Source: Synanceia verrucosa (lineage: Eukaryota; Chordata; Actinopteri; Perciformes; Synanceiidae). From it: 64,000 nt of DNA. Under the pieces are notes generated by a model. That model had not been told where the DNA came from, made no database searches, and worked only from the letters and a program-made list of their open reading frames with translations. Where the stretch lies: the NCBI GenBank assembly GCA_029721515.1, contig CM056561.1, forward strand, positions 17,661,635 through 17,725,634, written 5' to 3'. Shown here piece by piece: positions 45,904 to 62,170 of this stretch (position 1 is the first letter of the stretch; every line of letters begins with the position of its first letter). The position numbers were made by a program, and so were the translations under genes.

Positions 45904-48900
45904 TCATTTCTTTCTCCTCACTTTGGGTTTCTTGACCGGCCGGAGGTACGGGTTGTCTATCATGTTGTCCTCGCTGGCTTTTGTGGAAGGAACAACTCCA
46001 CTAGGAGGAAGCATGGCGTTCTCTTTGTCAGCTCCTGGATCCTCCTGAGTGAGAGAGAAACAGAAAAAAAGAGCGAAAAGATTATTGTTGAACATTACTA
46101 TACTCCCATATCACATTTAAAGGAATCATTAACTTGCCTCTCCAATTAAGCCTTAATGACAATATAGACCCTTTTGCAGCCAACGTGAAGCTGTGACCAC
46201 ATGTATGAAACAGAAATGGCGGTTTGCCTCAGCTGTCTCAATGTCAGGTTGTCAGAATCGATAATCCAAAAGTGATACAGAATTACAAGCAGCTCATGAC
46301 CGATTCAAGTGTTAAGACTGAACTAGTTACAGCGTTAACTGTTGACTCTTAGCAGTAAGTCACTAAAAAGCAGCAGAGGGGATGGAGGAGGGCTCACAGC
46401 TCTCCCCTCAGAGCCCTCATTTGTCAGTTTCACATAGCTGTGTACATTTAGTAGAAAAGGAAAACTGGATTAGTTACTCCTGTAACCACTTAGACTTAAT
46501 TAAAAGTGGTGACATTCAGAGGATAAACAAATATTACAACATAACAGCAGAGGTTCACAAAATAGATTCTATATCCTTTACTTGAAAAGCTCTAAAGCCA
46601 AACTGAGTAGTGTACTTGTGGAGGCCCTACATGAAATACAAGAGGTAAATTTAATACTTGGTACTGGTAAACAAATCTGAGTTTAACTAATCCACTTCGC
46701 CTTATAAAAGATGTACACAAATGTATGACGTTAGCATATTCCCAGGAGGAATTCATTTTAAGATCTCTGAAGCAAAGCCCTACATTGATGACGTTTCCTG
46801 CTGTGTTCTCGCTGTCCGTCTGGTCGTCCTGCTCAGAGGAGTCCGTCTCCTCCAGAGTCTGCAGTTCCAGCTCCGAGGGCAGGAGGGCGCTGAGATAGGG
46901 GATGGTGCTCGGCTGTGCAGCAATCACTGCAAACACATTCACAGGGATTAGATTAGGTAGGGATGATAAATTCTATCAATCTGATATCAAATAAAGATCT
47001 GAAATAAAACATGTCGTCTCTTATTACATTGTAGATATAGCAATATGTTCTTCTTATAATATTTTTTTCCAAAGCATATTTCAGTGACTCACATTTACCA
47101 CTAGAGGGAGTTGGGACAGGCAGCCAAGCCAGACCCACAGCCTGAAGATGACACGTGAAAATTAAAACTTTCTGAACTAAGTGACTGTTTTTGAGTGTCT
47201 GTGTGATAAAACTGTTAGCTGTGATTTTTGTGTACGCTGCATGTAATCTGAGAATAAAGCTTTGATTGAAGAAAAAAAAATGTTTTAAAGTGTTTTGAAT
47301 TATGATTAATTGTTCCTCCTTGTTACCAACAATGGATTCGGTTTGCAAACCTCATAAATACAACATGCATTGAATAACGCAACAGACATACTGGCTTACA
47401 GAGAACAAGTAAAGACTACAATGTGTAAACAACATATCATGACTGATGGGTGACATAAAGGTCTGCTTGGTGGAATCACTCACATGGGAAGGCTGTGATG
47501 TCATCTTTGAAGAGGCTCTGAGTTTCTCCCGTCTTGGCCATGAAGCGTGTCAGCGCTCGCTCCACGTCTCTCCTCTGACTTGCTGCCTTCTCTCTCACCA
47601 CCTGGTAGTCTGACACCGGCTCTCTGAACGTCTGGAGTGCAAAAAGGAAAATATACACCTCACACACATCGCTTTCTGAATTTCATCTGTTAGATATAAC
47701 AATCACGTATTTCTGATTGCATTGGTGAAACTTGAGCACATTTGCATGTCATTCAGGGTCAACATTATGAAAACTGAATTATGATATATTTAATATTACC
47801 AAAGGGAAATTCAGTTAGTTTCAAATGTTAAACATCCTTTCATAGGATGCAGGGGGCTCAATGTTAAAGCTGTGGAGTTGCTGTTATCAAACCCAGTGAA
47901 GATGGTTCAGTGGCTAGCCACAGATCTTCCCTTTAAAGAACAAACCTGCTCTATGTCAATGTCACAGTTTTTGCTGTACATTTGTTTTCCATTACCCCAT
48001 TAAACAGAAATACTCAGTCTTGGAAATGCATAAATGAGTGTGACTGGAACATAGTCAGTACCATTAACATCTGTTTAATAAAGTTTTTAAAATCATCACT
48101 TACATGTGCTGTTGAATTTTCATCTACTTCCACCCCTAACCGTACTAATTAGTTCTTTAACGGCCAAGAAAAGTTGGAACTCACGGGTGTTTTGATGTAG
48201 GTGTGAGGGTCAGGGAAATCTGGGAAGTGGCTGGGGATGTGAGCCGGATGTGTGCGTTTCTGTCCGGCTGACAGGGCTTTGGGAATCACAGGTGGGTTTG
48301 TCACTGGAGCTGAAATTCACAAAGTCCAAACGCCAAGTTCACATCTATATCAACTGTTTTCAGTTCAATCATATTAGAATCAATGTAGAAAGTGAGACTA
48401 CTGTTGTCAGTGAATTTGGAGGAGCTACTTACGGGCAGTTATAACCATCCTCTGTGACCTCTTGGCGTACACAGGCAGGGTGTCGGCTTTGAAACCTGCA
48501 GTGATACAAACATTTTGAATGATGTCCTCTGTGTCACCTGGTGTTAGCGACGCTTGAACGATATGTTAGCGTCCTCCAGTACCTACCCATTTCAATGAGC
48601 GTGATCACTGTGTCTGACAGGGTTGGGATGCTTCTGGCTGTGTGTTCACAATAAGCTTTAGCACAGCGGCCTATTTCAGTTATATCTGGAAAAAAAGACA
48701 AAAACATTGAGGTTTACACAAGTCCCTTCTAGTGGAGACTAAACATTGTTCAGATCCAACATTTGGATGGGTCAAAATGATTTATTTTCTCTTTGTAGGA
48801 ATCACTGACAGACATCATTAAAACAATATGCAGGGTACCTGGAGAGATCTCACCCAGACATGGGGAGAACATGCAAACGCTACACAGACAGGCCCTGAGC

Positions 48901-51545
48901 CGGGAATTGAACCTGGTACCGTCTTGCTGTGAGGTGACAGTGCACCACCGTGCAGCCCGAATATTTCAAACATACAAATATACTCCCAAAACACAACCTC
49001 CTATTTCAAATGACCCCAGTTACCCCTCTAACACACTAGTTCATTAAATTAGACAGCCCAGTCACTTCATTCTACTGTAAATAGAAAAATGCAAAACCCA
49101 AGCTGTTAGGTGGCCAAATTTGAATATATATTTGATAGTGGTGTCCCAATATAACTTTTTCACTTCTGATACGATACTGATACTGCAGCCTTGAGTACTG
49201 GCCGATACCGATCCAATAAAATATCAGCATGAATCATCAGTACTTTTATTACTTATTTTGTAGTATGAAATGTTAGAAAAGGCTTGATTAAGTTATAGTA
49301 TTCAAAAAGAGAACAATAGAAAAAACAAAGTGGGGTTTTTTTTTTTGCAGCTGTTGGCTGATGTCTCCCGCAGCCTGTGAGTAATGGGGCTTCTGTGATT
49401 TGTAGCAGGGACATAATGAGTTAACATGCACCACAGAGATCAAAGCAGGAGGTGGAAATGACAACATTTAGCAAGAAAAACAAACAGATTCTCTACAAAA
49501 AGTGGTGATTTTGGTGAAAGTGGCCTCTACTCTCCTCCACACAAAACAAGAGCAGAACAAGGTAAAAAGAAACAGCTTTTTTCATGCTGAAATAGTGCGA
49601 CTTTTCTTTCATTTGAGCTTCTCTGTGTTTTCAGAAACATGGTACAAAATATGCTGTGGGTCTAGAAATATGACGGAAAAATGGGCAAAAATGCCGGCAC
49701 AGGGCACTTTTGATTTTTAAAAACGGCTGGCAATCAAAAAGTTAACCAATGGGTCACACAAAATTTAACCTTAAGTATGAGAATATTCTTCAGTTGACTA
49801 AAATAAACATAAAATAAATTAGAAGACCCTGAAAATAACCTCAATAAATCCAAGAAAAACAAAAATACAAAATAACAACTAGATTAACTTAAACATAAGC
49901 ATATTCTACAACTGAATAGAATAAATAAAAAAAAGTGAAAGACCCTGAAAATACTCATGCTGATTTTTGTGATGTTGCTTCAAATTCAGGTGACCAGGCG
50001 GGGACAGTCCGTTTTTGGATGACCAGTCCGTGGTTAAAGATGTACCCGAAAATGTCCCCGATTACAGTCTTTCATGATTGAGAAAAAAAATTTGCTTGTT
50101 AACTAGAACAACAGTTATTACGGTAGTCCGGTAGGAAGCATGAGTGAGCATGTTGCATGGAGACAACACCTTATATGGCATTATGGTATCCGGTCGCTAC
50201 TGTAATAACTATTATTCTTATTATCTCTGAGCTGGAAATGTCCCCGGATTTCATTTCAGAAATCTGGTCATCTTACTTTGAATGCGCAATGAGGTTGGTT
50301 GTATTAAACTCTGAATGAACAAGGGCACATCTACTTTAGAATTAATACGTACAGCTCTGCATCATCTCAGTGAGGGTCTCCACTGCTGCCTTCTCTGCAC
50401 TCTCAAAGCCACATTCTGTGAGGAGGGCACTGACGACAACCTGCAGGGTGCGACGTCGGGCCAGGTGGTAATTTTCTGCAGGGCTGGTAGCTGCTTTACC
50501 ACCACTCCCACGCTGGAAAACACACACAAAATGGAACATGGAGTAAATGAGGAAACAAAAATACAACACACCCCAAGCATGAACTAAACAAACATACCAT
50601 TGAGTACGAAGATACAAAGGACTTACAACAAACATAAATTTGGAATAACAAAAAACTAATACTGTACATGACTGTCATGATTGTTCTGTTTGGCAGAATT
50701 AGAAATTGGTACCTGATATTATATTAATCTTTTTATCACCAACTTTTACATGCAAGTGCATTTTAATGGTGTTTGGCAATCTAACTTTAGATTTTTGGAG
50801 AACTTTTTTACTACTGGGTAGTGTAGTATTGAATCACACGACATAAGAATACCATGCAGTATGATCTGATTATGATAAGTAAATTACATCTTTACATGTT
50901 AAATACTTGTAGTGAAGATTAAAAAAAAGTTTCCCCCTGAAATGTAATGGACTATATGGACATAGAGTATACACAATATGCATCTAGTTACTTCCTTCCA
51001 CTGCTGGTTGACAGACTTGACCTACAGGATCACATGTAGCTGCACATTAGCAGGTGTGACGTTAATGGATAACAAATATAAACGAACCAAGACATACAGA
51101 CTCACTATATCTTGCTAATCACATTATTAACGGGTAAATGCAATCTGTACTTAAACATGCCCACAAGGTGCGAATGTAGCGAACGTTAACATACAACGTT
51201 ACTAACATTTGTCGAAACATGCAAGCGTTCATTCACTCGCATATGCAGAAAGAAACAGCGATATAAATGGCGACGTAGCTAACCTTGTCGTCTGTGATGA
51301 GGTAAAGTAGGCTCATCGTGGCTTCAACAGGAGTTATGTCAAGTTATTAATCCTTGTTGAGATACACATTAAGCACGGACGAGTCTCTTCCAACAGACTG
51401 CTAATAACTACCAGTTCGCCAAACATTAGCAACCTGGCGCTACAGCTAAATTAGCTACATCCTGCTAATGACAGTGACAATAAAAACCGTCTCTTACCGC
51501 TCCTGCATTCAGTGAACCTCCCTGTCCCACCGCAGGATCCGCCAT
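45904..51545 (-). CDS. taf8: Transcription initiation factor TFIID subunit 8
   Basis: Eight minus-strand exons join in frame: 51498-51545 (ATG), 50353-50512, 48587-48685, 48433-48495, 48185-48309, 47484-47631, 46784-46926 and 45904-46044 (stop). They total 308 aa (human 310). TAF8 pairs with TAF10 through a histone fold and brings TAF2 into TFIID in the nucleus. Seen here: the histone-fold start NYHLARRRTLQVVVSALLTECGFESAEKAAVETLTEM; the following TARSIPTLSDTVITLIEMGF; the proline-rich stretch PVIPKALSAGQKRTHPAHIPSHFPDFPDPHTYIKTP; REPVSDYQVVREKAASQRRDVERALTRFM; IPYLSALLPSELELQ; the acidic EETDSSEQDDQTDSEN; and the basic tail PYLRPVKKPKVRRKK, a likely nuclear localisation signal. Its 3' end converges on pifo. 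Confidence 0.96.
48834..48960 (-). repeat. Dispersed SINE-like repeat fragment
   Basis: The reverse-orientation fragment contains 'ggggagaacatgcaaac', 'gccgggaattgaacctggtacc' and 'ttgctgtgaggtgacagtg..caccaccgtgc'. It matches the head of the copy at 59930-60245. It lies in a taf8 intron. Confidence 0.7.
49130..49330 (-). repeat. Possible DNA-transposon remnant in taf8 intron 2
   Basis: The stretch holds 'gtgtcccaatataactttttcacttctgatacgatactgatactgcag' and then 'ggccgataccgatcc'. This type of repeated gatac/cgata vocabulary is common in fish interspersed repeats. No clear terminal pair or target duplication was found. The intron to 50350 holds no other recognisable gene. Confidence 0.35.
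49990..50275. mobile_element. MITE-like repeat with short inverted ends
   Basis: The left side reads 'ggtgaccaggcggggacag' and the right side (reverse complement) 'gatgaccagatttctg..ccggggac'. The common words tgaccag and ggggac stand in inverse order at the two ends, about 285 bp apart. There is no open frame. The superfamily is unknown. Confidence 0.4.
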
Positions 51546-51640
51546 GTGCACTTTGTTGAAAATCTTTTCGTTGGATTAAACTAATTCAACTCTATCGTGG
51601 AAAAAGCTAAGTGTGTCGGATATCCGTTTTAGCCTAGCCA

Positions 51641-51702
51641 CGGGTGTTAAAAACACCCGATGCAAATACATGACGTCATTTCCGTCATACAGCCGGAAGT
51701 TC
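51641..51702 (-). promoter_or_regulatory. taf8 promoter elements: hairpin, CRE and ETS sites
   Basis: Within 160 bp upstream of the taf8 ATG lie a perfect 8-bp-stem inverted repeat (cgggtgtt-aaa-aacacccg, 51641-51659), a full palindromic CRE (TGACGTCA, 51671-51678) and an ETS core (CCGGAAGT, 51693-51700). There is no TATA box. CRE plus ETS is a usual layout for TATA-less housekeeping promoters. Function is inferred from the motifs. Confidence 0.6.
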
Positions 51703-52359
51703 TAATTAACTCTCGCTACACTTATTGTCGCCCTCTAGCGGTGATGCATATAATTACACCTGGCACGTTTTCATGTTTAATTCATTTTCCTCACTGAATA
51801 TACAGTAGACATGGCCAGTAGGAAAATTTAACCAGGTACTCTTACTGAAGTACTACGCCTTTGAATTCTAGGGACTTCACTTGAGTAGGCTATTTCCAAT
51901 TTATACAACTTCATACTTCTAATCCATGGATATCACACATCTTTACTCTCATTTAAAAACATACATGGTGACAACAAAGTGGCAACAATTGTGCACAGAA
52001 GATAACACTAATCAAATGTGCCATGGTTAAATGTAGCCTAGTAAAGTTTATCTTGTCTTACAAAGTTATATCATTATAAATATTATCTTTTTGATCTTAT
52101 TGCATGTACAAAAGGCTAGACTCTTTTACTGACCCCAAAAAAGTTGCTAGTAGAAAAATAGCTTTATCAGAGTGCAAAATAAATTCAATCACAACCATCC
52201 CATTTTTCCCCATCACATTTATCAAGTCACAACCACAAATCTGCCCAGCAGCTGGGCATTTCCGTATCCTGCAGTTTTCAATGCATATACACTGAAATAA
52301 AAGAATGAGTACAAAGGGACCAGTTCAAAGTGGTGATTTAATTTACCACCATTTTAGTA
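51703..52359. other. Spacer between taf8 and g0s2
   Basis: AT-rich, with AAGTA-like words at 51840-51900 (ggtactcttactgaagtac). The right part would be the 3' UTR of g0s2. No gene was seen. Confidence 0.4.
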
Positions 52360-52742
52360 TCAATATTGCAAGTGTCCATGCACACTGGGAGAGAAAGTAG
52401 CATGTAAGCGGTTGGAGTTTCTCTGCCCGGCAGCCTCTATATGTTTGGCCTTGGCCTTGAACACTACCATCTCCAGCAGACCCACAACATCAGGCCAGAC
52501 TGAGGTAGTGAGTGACTTCAAAATCTGCCTCTTCTCCTTTTTCTTCTTCACGATCAGCTCGCTTGTTTGTCCTCGACAACCTCCTGCTCTCCAAACAGTA
52601 GCAAAACCGTTTCCACGAGTCCACTGAGGACTCCAACCATCGCCAGGGTGGCACCAAGCAAGTAGATCTTAAGCATTCCCCTACTCGGCCTCTGTTTCAG
52701 CATCTCCTTAGTGAACGGGACAATCTCTCCAATGGTTTCCAT
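52360..52742 (-). CDS. g0s2: G0/G1 switch protein 2, reading frame interrupted
   Basis: From ATG at 52740-52742 the frame reads METIGEIVPFTKEMLKQ.. and then a hydrophobic helix, LKIYLLGATLAMVGVLSGLVETVLLLF. This is the conserved G0S2 N-terminus and membrane segment. G0S2 inhibits the lipase ATGL (PNPLA2) at lipid droplets and the family is about 100 aa. Here the frame stops at 52554 after 62 residues (..EDKQAS). A second minus-strand frame shifted by one base, ending at 52360, continues with a lysine-rich stretch. It then gives ..AAGQRNSNRLHAT, which matches the conserved G0S2 ending (human ..LSNRQHAS). A one-base shift near 52555-52565 thus separates the two halves. The inhibitory N-terminal region would survive. 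An assembly error is possible. Linkage to camk1g matches human 1q32. Confidence 0.85.
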
Positions 52743-53589
52743 AGTATGTTGCTTGAATGGTCTGCTGCAGAAAAGAGCTTTTGTCAGAGTTAGTCCTATA
52801 ATCAATAAATTCAACCTTTCTTAAAAACATAAAAAAGCTGAAACTGACAGACAGAGTCTCACTTTGAAGCACAATCCAAACTCAAGACTTGTTCTTCAAT
52901 GTTTGGTCCAGTCGGGGATTTGTAGGCAGAGAGAAAAGGGCAGATAATGCCATTTAAAAGCAAGTGGAACCTGGTCAACTCCCACAGTGGCGACGGAATG
53001 AATATTCATAAGGCTGCTGTAGTTGGTGTTTAGATCTCAGGGCTTGTTTGTGTAAATGGGTACAGGTTTCTGGGACAAGAAGTGAAGCAAATTGGTGAAA
53101 GTGTGAACGTGACATCACATGAGGTCGGTTATGTGTTGTGATCCTGATGAGAATAAATCATATCAGTAAATAAATCACACTCCCCATGTTACTGAACATT
53201 GAACAACATGAGTGGCCAGTTTGTGTTGCATGGCTCATCAAGAGAGCTTTAATAACGTTCTATCACGACTTAAAAGACTTGTGTTAAGCCAGTCCCAACT
53301 CCCAGAGAGTTAACATGTATGTGTGTGTCTCTGCCCTTTGACCTCGTCCCCCCGCTGCAGAATTGTGAAACATGTCTGCTCTTTGTCACAGAGAGACTCT
53401 CAGTGGAAATGACAACCGACCAACGTCATGTGATGTCTGCATGGCGGCTCAACATCTGCACACCAGAAAACAGACGCTTTGCACAATAAACTAAAAACTT
53501 CGCTGCAACACAGCTTCCAGTGGTTTATTGATCAACATTTGAAAAGGGGGGAAAAAACACAGAAAATGAAAACATATCTGGCCATAAAA

Positions 53590-53930
53590 ATAAACTCAAA
53601 TACTCGCTAGACAGACTACAGAAAATACAACAAAATCTCTCTCAAGGAGGCTACAAAACCTTACTAATAACAAAAAGAGCTCTCTATCACTCAGAAGCTA
53701 TGTAAATTTAACAAAGAAAAGATCCTGCACTCATGTACAATGAGGCTATAAAAATGAACAAAAGAACATAAGTGCTCTTACACTAAGAGGCTGTGAAACT
53801 TTAGCAAACAAAAGAGCACTCTGGCTCTAGAGGGAAAAAAGAAAACGAATCTAACAAACAGAAATGCTTCTCTAGCTGAGGTATAAATACTACAAACAAA
53901 AGACTAAACTAAGGTTATCAGAGTTATCAA
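53590..53930 (+). repeat. Diverged tandem repeat, about 45-50 bp unit
   Basis: About six imperfect units follow a common scheme: 'gaggct(a/g)taaaa..ttaacaaacaaaagag(c)..ctc..act'. Examples begin at about 53646 (aggaggctacaaaac), 53693 (agaagctatgtaaat), 53741 (tgaggctataaaaat), 53787 (agaggctgtgaaac) and 53878 (gaggtataaatac). The divergence indicates an old array. No function is apparent. Confidence 0.55.
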
Positions 53931-56315
53931 AACAAACTGCTCGGGAGCAACGAGGGAAAACTGGAAGAAAACTCTCTGGAATCGAGGGCCGTAGACTTGA
54001 GATGCAAAGTGCGGACATGGAACATGATGATCTCGCACAGGACAAAGAGAAAAGAAGCCTATCTATACATGAGGTAAGGGGACACAGGTGGAATCAGGGC
54101 AGGGGAAGCACAGAAGGGCACGAAGTAAAACGATCTGAAACAAGATGGAGACAGGGTTACTTCAAAATAAAACATGTAGAGACGAGACAGAAATGTTGAA
54201 GTCAACTAATCCAGACGGACGGGACATGACACGACATAACCTGTGCAGAGTTTCCGCAAATTCCGTCAGTGATACAAAAATAATTATGTTCTTCTTTGAG
54301 CAACTCAGTCTGGATTCTGGGCATTGATGTTTGTCACTGCTGGGAAAAAGTTCAGACTGTTTGATGGCCTCTCGCCCATATTTCTGGCTTCCTCTGCTTG
54401 AATGGACAGTCTGTCTCCACACTGGCTTTTAGCAAGTCAACAGTGTTGTGGTCATGAGGAGGCCGGGGGTGATGGTGTGAGTACACATGGAAATCTGCCC
54501 AAGTTGTGTTTGACCTTCATAATATTAAGCGTCTGGTCACAGTGTTATACCTGATCGGTTTGTATTTCAAAGCATTGGTGAGGATCACCAGCTTCTGATC
54601 CAGTTCCCTGTGTTTTAATGAAAGCTTCTGACATATCTGATGGCTAACGGTAACTTCTCCTGTCTGAAACCTGTTGCTATGAAGTCACCACTCTTGGTGA
54701 TGCTGTCAGTGTCATTATCTAATCTATACTGAAGAAGGAAAGCCTGGTAATTGGTTTGGAGGTTAGTTTAATTAGGGCTACCAGGTCAGGAAAAACCCAA
54801 CAGGCAAGTGAACTGATAACACTTGAATTAACTATTGTTATGACTCAGTATAGACATTCTCATTCACTTCCACTTTTTTATAGGCCTGTTAGGATTTTAT
54901 TTTCATATGTTTTAGTCTGTCATTTCAGTCGTGCTACATTGATATTTATGAGTATGGATATTCATACATATTTTATTCCATGTCTCATTCTCTAAGTTCC
55001 ATTTATTTTCAACTTGTAAAATGTGTCTTATGTCAATAGATTATTCTTTTTCCAATGGTTGATGTGCAATCATTTTTTTTCAAGAAGAAACACAATGGCA
55101 GTGAAACTAATGCAGATTCTGTGTAGGGCTTTATTTATAAGCATACAGAGATCCCATAATAATACAAGGACTGGATGAATATCTTATGAACGCATCGACA
55201 CAAAGCCACATAGAATGAACCACTCACAGTAAGTGAATATAAATTACATCTTATATTCTAGCAGGTTGGTGGCTTGAGTTAGGAGTCTGGATATACTTGC
55301 GGTATTTATGTCATTACTGATTTGTCAGTTTGAACATATATTTTTTTATGTATATTTTTTTTTAATCATTTATTTTTTGTTTAAAAAAGAGGAAGAAAAT
55401 ACTTTAGAAATAAAAAAATAAAACAGAACAGCAAATAGTTAACACAAAGAATAAAAATAAGTTAAAAATAAGAAACAGCTTTAATCGGAATAGATTATAT
55501 AAGTATGGCTTATTTGAAGCAGTACGCATGCAGGTTTCCCCTATATTCTATTGTGCAAAGATAGGCTTGCTAAAGAGGAATATTTTACACATGAAGCACA
55601 AGTATTTTGCACTGTGTTTTCTTAAAACTGTAAGTGCTAATAAACCTGAACATTAATTTTGTGCTGATGACTGAAACTCTCCCAGATTCAGAACAGGAAG
55701 TGTGGCAAAAATCCTTCAATACTTTCTGAACTGTTCTGTTAAACTGAAGTCTACCCTGTTTGAGATAAAGTTAGTATTGTGCATTTATGTGTTTGGTAGC
55801 TTCAGGCACTCTTTCCAAAAATAAAAATGTCCCCACTGACTGCGTGGACCTCGCAGACCGCTTAGGTCCATCGGAGAATCAACCACCTCTCATTCACTGT
55901 TCTGTGGGAACAGCTGACCTCAAACAGCGGCATGCTGAGTCAGCACAGCAACACTGACCTGCAGGGGGCAGAAACACACATTCACCTTTAATGAGCTGAA
56001 AGTTATACATAAACATGCTCAACACACTCAACAGTTAAGTTAAACATACAGAGGCTGGCACCATGCAATCAAAGCACATCCACATGGGCAATTTAAGTTA
56101 TTCTGGCTGAAGTAGGGAATTATGTAACGACACCAAAATCCATGATTGAATAGGTCAAATTTTATGGAAGAAATTTTTATATGTTACAGTAGGTAGAGCA
56201 CCACAGTCCATGCTGTCTTATGCTGCTTTTATACATGTTGTTGTGAGTATGTCTCGTTTTAACCTATATGCACTTTGAGATTGCAAAATGTAAAGTGCGT
56301 TATAAATAAAATATA

Positions 56316-56370
<55 letters not shown>

Positions 56371-56371
56371 C
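56316..56371. repeat. (ATT)n microsatellite
   Basis: About 18 uninterrupted att units. Frames through it give artificial poly-Ile or poly-Tyr and are not genes. Confidence 0.97.
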
Positions 56372-57085
56372 ATAAGGTAAAGGTAAAAAAAATTGAGATT
56401 CTGAGGTTTGAGCCACCACATACTGTTAGAAGTTGTAAGCTGCAAGTGGGTGGACATTTGACACTTTTTATTAATTAAAGACAACTAACAAGTTTTTCGA
56501 TGACTTAACAGATGCTAAATCTGTTGCATTTGTAGTGCCCCCTAATAGTTGACTTGAATGAAATGTTTAGGGTATGTTTCAGGTACCAATGTGGACATAG
56601 TTTTTAATTTTCGTGATGATTTGGCCCAAATATGCCCATTTTCATGTATGATGTACCATCTTGCAGGAATTTAATATGTTCCATGATACTTTGCAACGAT
56701 TTTACCAATGTATGTGGAAAGACACTTTACTTTAAATCACCCAAAAGCATTTATAAGCAGCAAACAAACGTTAATCACACTGTAAGTGTACTCGTACACA
56801 TTTAGAAGTGTTCATTAAATCATTTTATATTCATTACAGCTATATTTTATGTACTAACAACTGGTTACATAACAGTTACAGAGTCATAATTGTCAGAAAC
56901 ACTGAAGGTAGATGTTTAATTTTGCTTATACATGCCAAACAGAAGCCCCTATATGATCTCTTCAACTGTGATTCGTTTTGGGGGATATTGATGCTTTAAT
57001 AATGTAAATCAATTTGTGTTATGCAGATGTGTCACTTGAACCTACCAAGTAGAATGCTTGTTTCCATGTGAACTCCATGCCGCTT

Positions 57086-61270
<4,185 letters not shown>

Positions 61271-62080
61271 CTGTTCATTAACATAAACATGTTTAAAATG
61301 AGTTGATGGAACCGCTGATTGCTCTGAAACATCACAGACAGAGATAACAAGATTTCCTCAGTCAGAGGAAATGAGTCTTCCCTCTTATTAGAGTCAGGAC
61401 ACTGCTAATATGATATGGGGGCCTAAGGAGCAGGGAGAATTGGCCTCTTGGTGGGTGGATATCCAATTTTCTCAGCCAATCAGGGATAGTTTTCACTGGC
61501 TTCTGATTCTTTAGTACGTTGTTAGGTCAAATCTTTCAGGAGAGATAGGCTCATTTATTTGCAAAGCCAAGTGTCAGAGTAAAAGTCTTATTTGGCCATG
61601 AAAGCCACTGAAAAACTATTAATATCAATTTAAGTGTACGCAACATTGACAACACTCTATGACTCTGTTGTCTCATGTTTGTGTTGTTTTGTGACTTTGG
61701 TTATTTCACATTATCTAGATTATTTCAGATTACCTAGACCTGAGACCCCCTGTGTTCTGTGAGGTAAAGTAACAGTTCTGTTTTTTACAATGGAGTTTGG
61801 TTTCTTTAGCGAGTGCAGGGAAACATAGAACAGTTTCAGTTTCAGTTTCATAGGACTGCGAGCTAAGGTATAGTGTACAATTAAAGTGAAAATATATGCG
61901 AAGAATGTTTTGCTACCGGCTCCATCCATAGCAGTATATTGCTCTGTTTCTGCTCTGTATGTAATACACTGACCATTGATAAGTACTTCATACAACCCCA
62001 CATGAAATCATGAACTATCCCATAGGATCTTCACAGAGACAGAGAGAGGGAAACTGCATCCAATTTATATACATAAATAC

Positions 62081-62170
<90 letters not shown>

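Larger units (their letters stand above)
52743..57085. other. 4.3 kb spacer between g0s2 and camk1g
   Basis: No coding exon was recognised. Contents I can name are a diverged short tandem repeat at about 53590-53930, a region to about 54240 that looks like interspersed repeat, an (ATT)n microsatellite at 56316-56371, and probably part of the camk1g 3' UTR on the right. 'gctttattta' at 55129 gives a minus-strand AATAAA. Confidence 0.45.

Noticed and set aside
56218..56484. Open frames with poly-Ile and poly-Tyr
   Set aside because: They are translations of the (ATT)n microsatellite on the two strands.
61720..62001. Possible missing first exon of camk1g
   Set aside because: The minus-strand frame here (MGLYEVLING..) lacks the expected kinase N-terminus leading to GAFSEV and has no donor that would join in the required phase.
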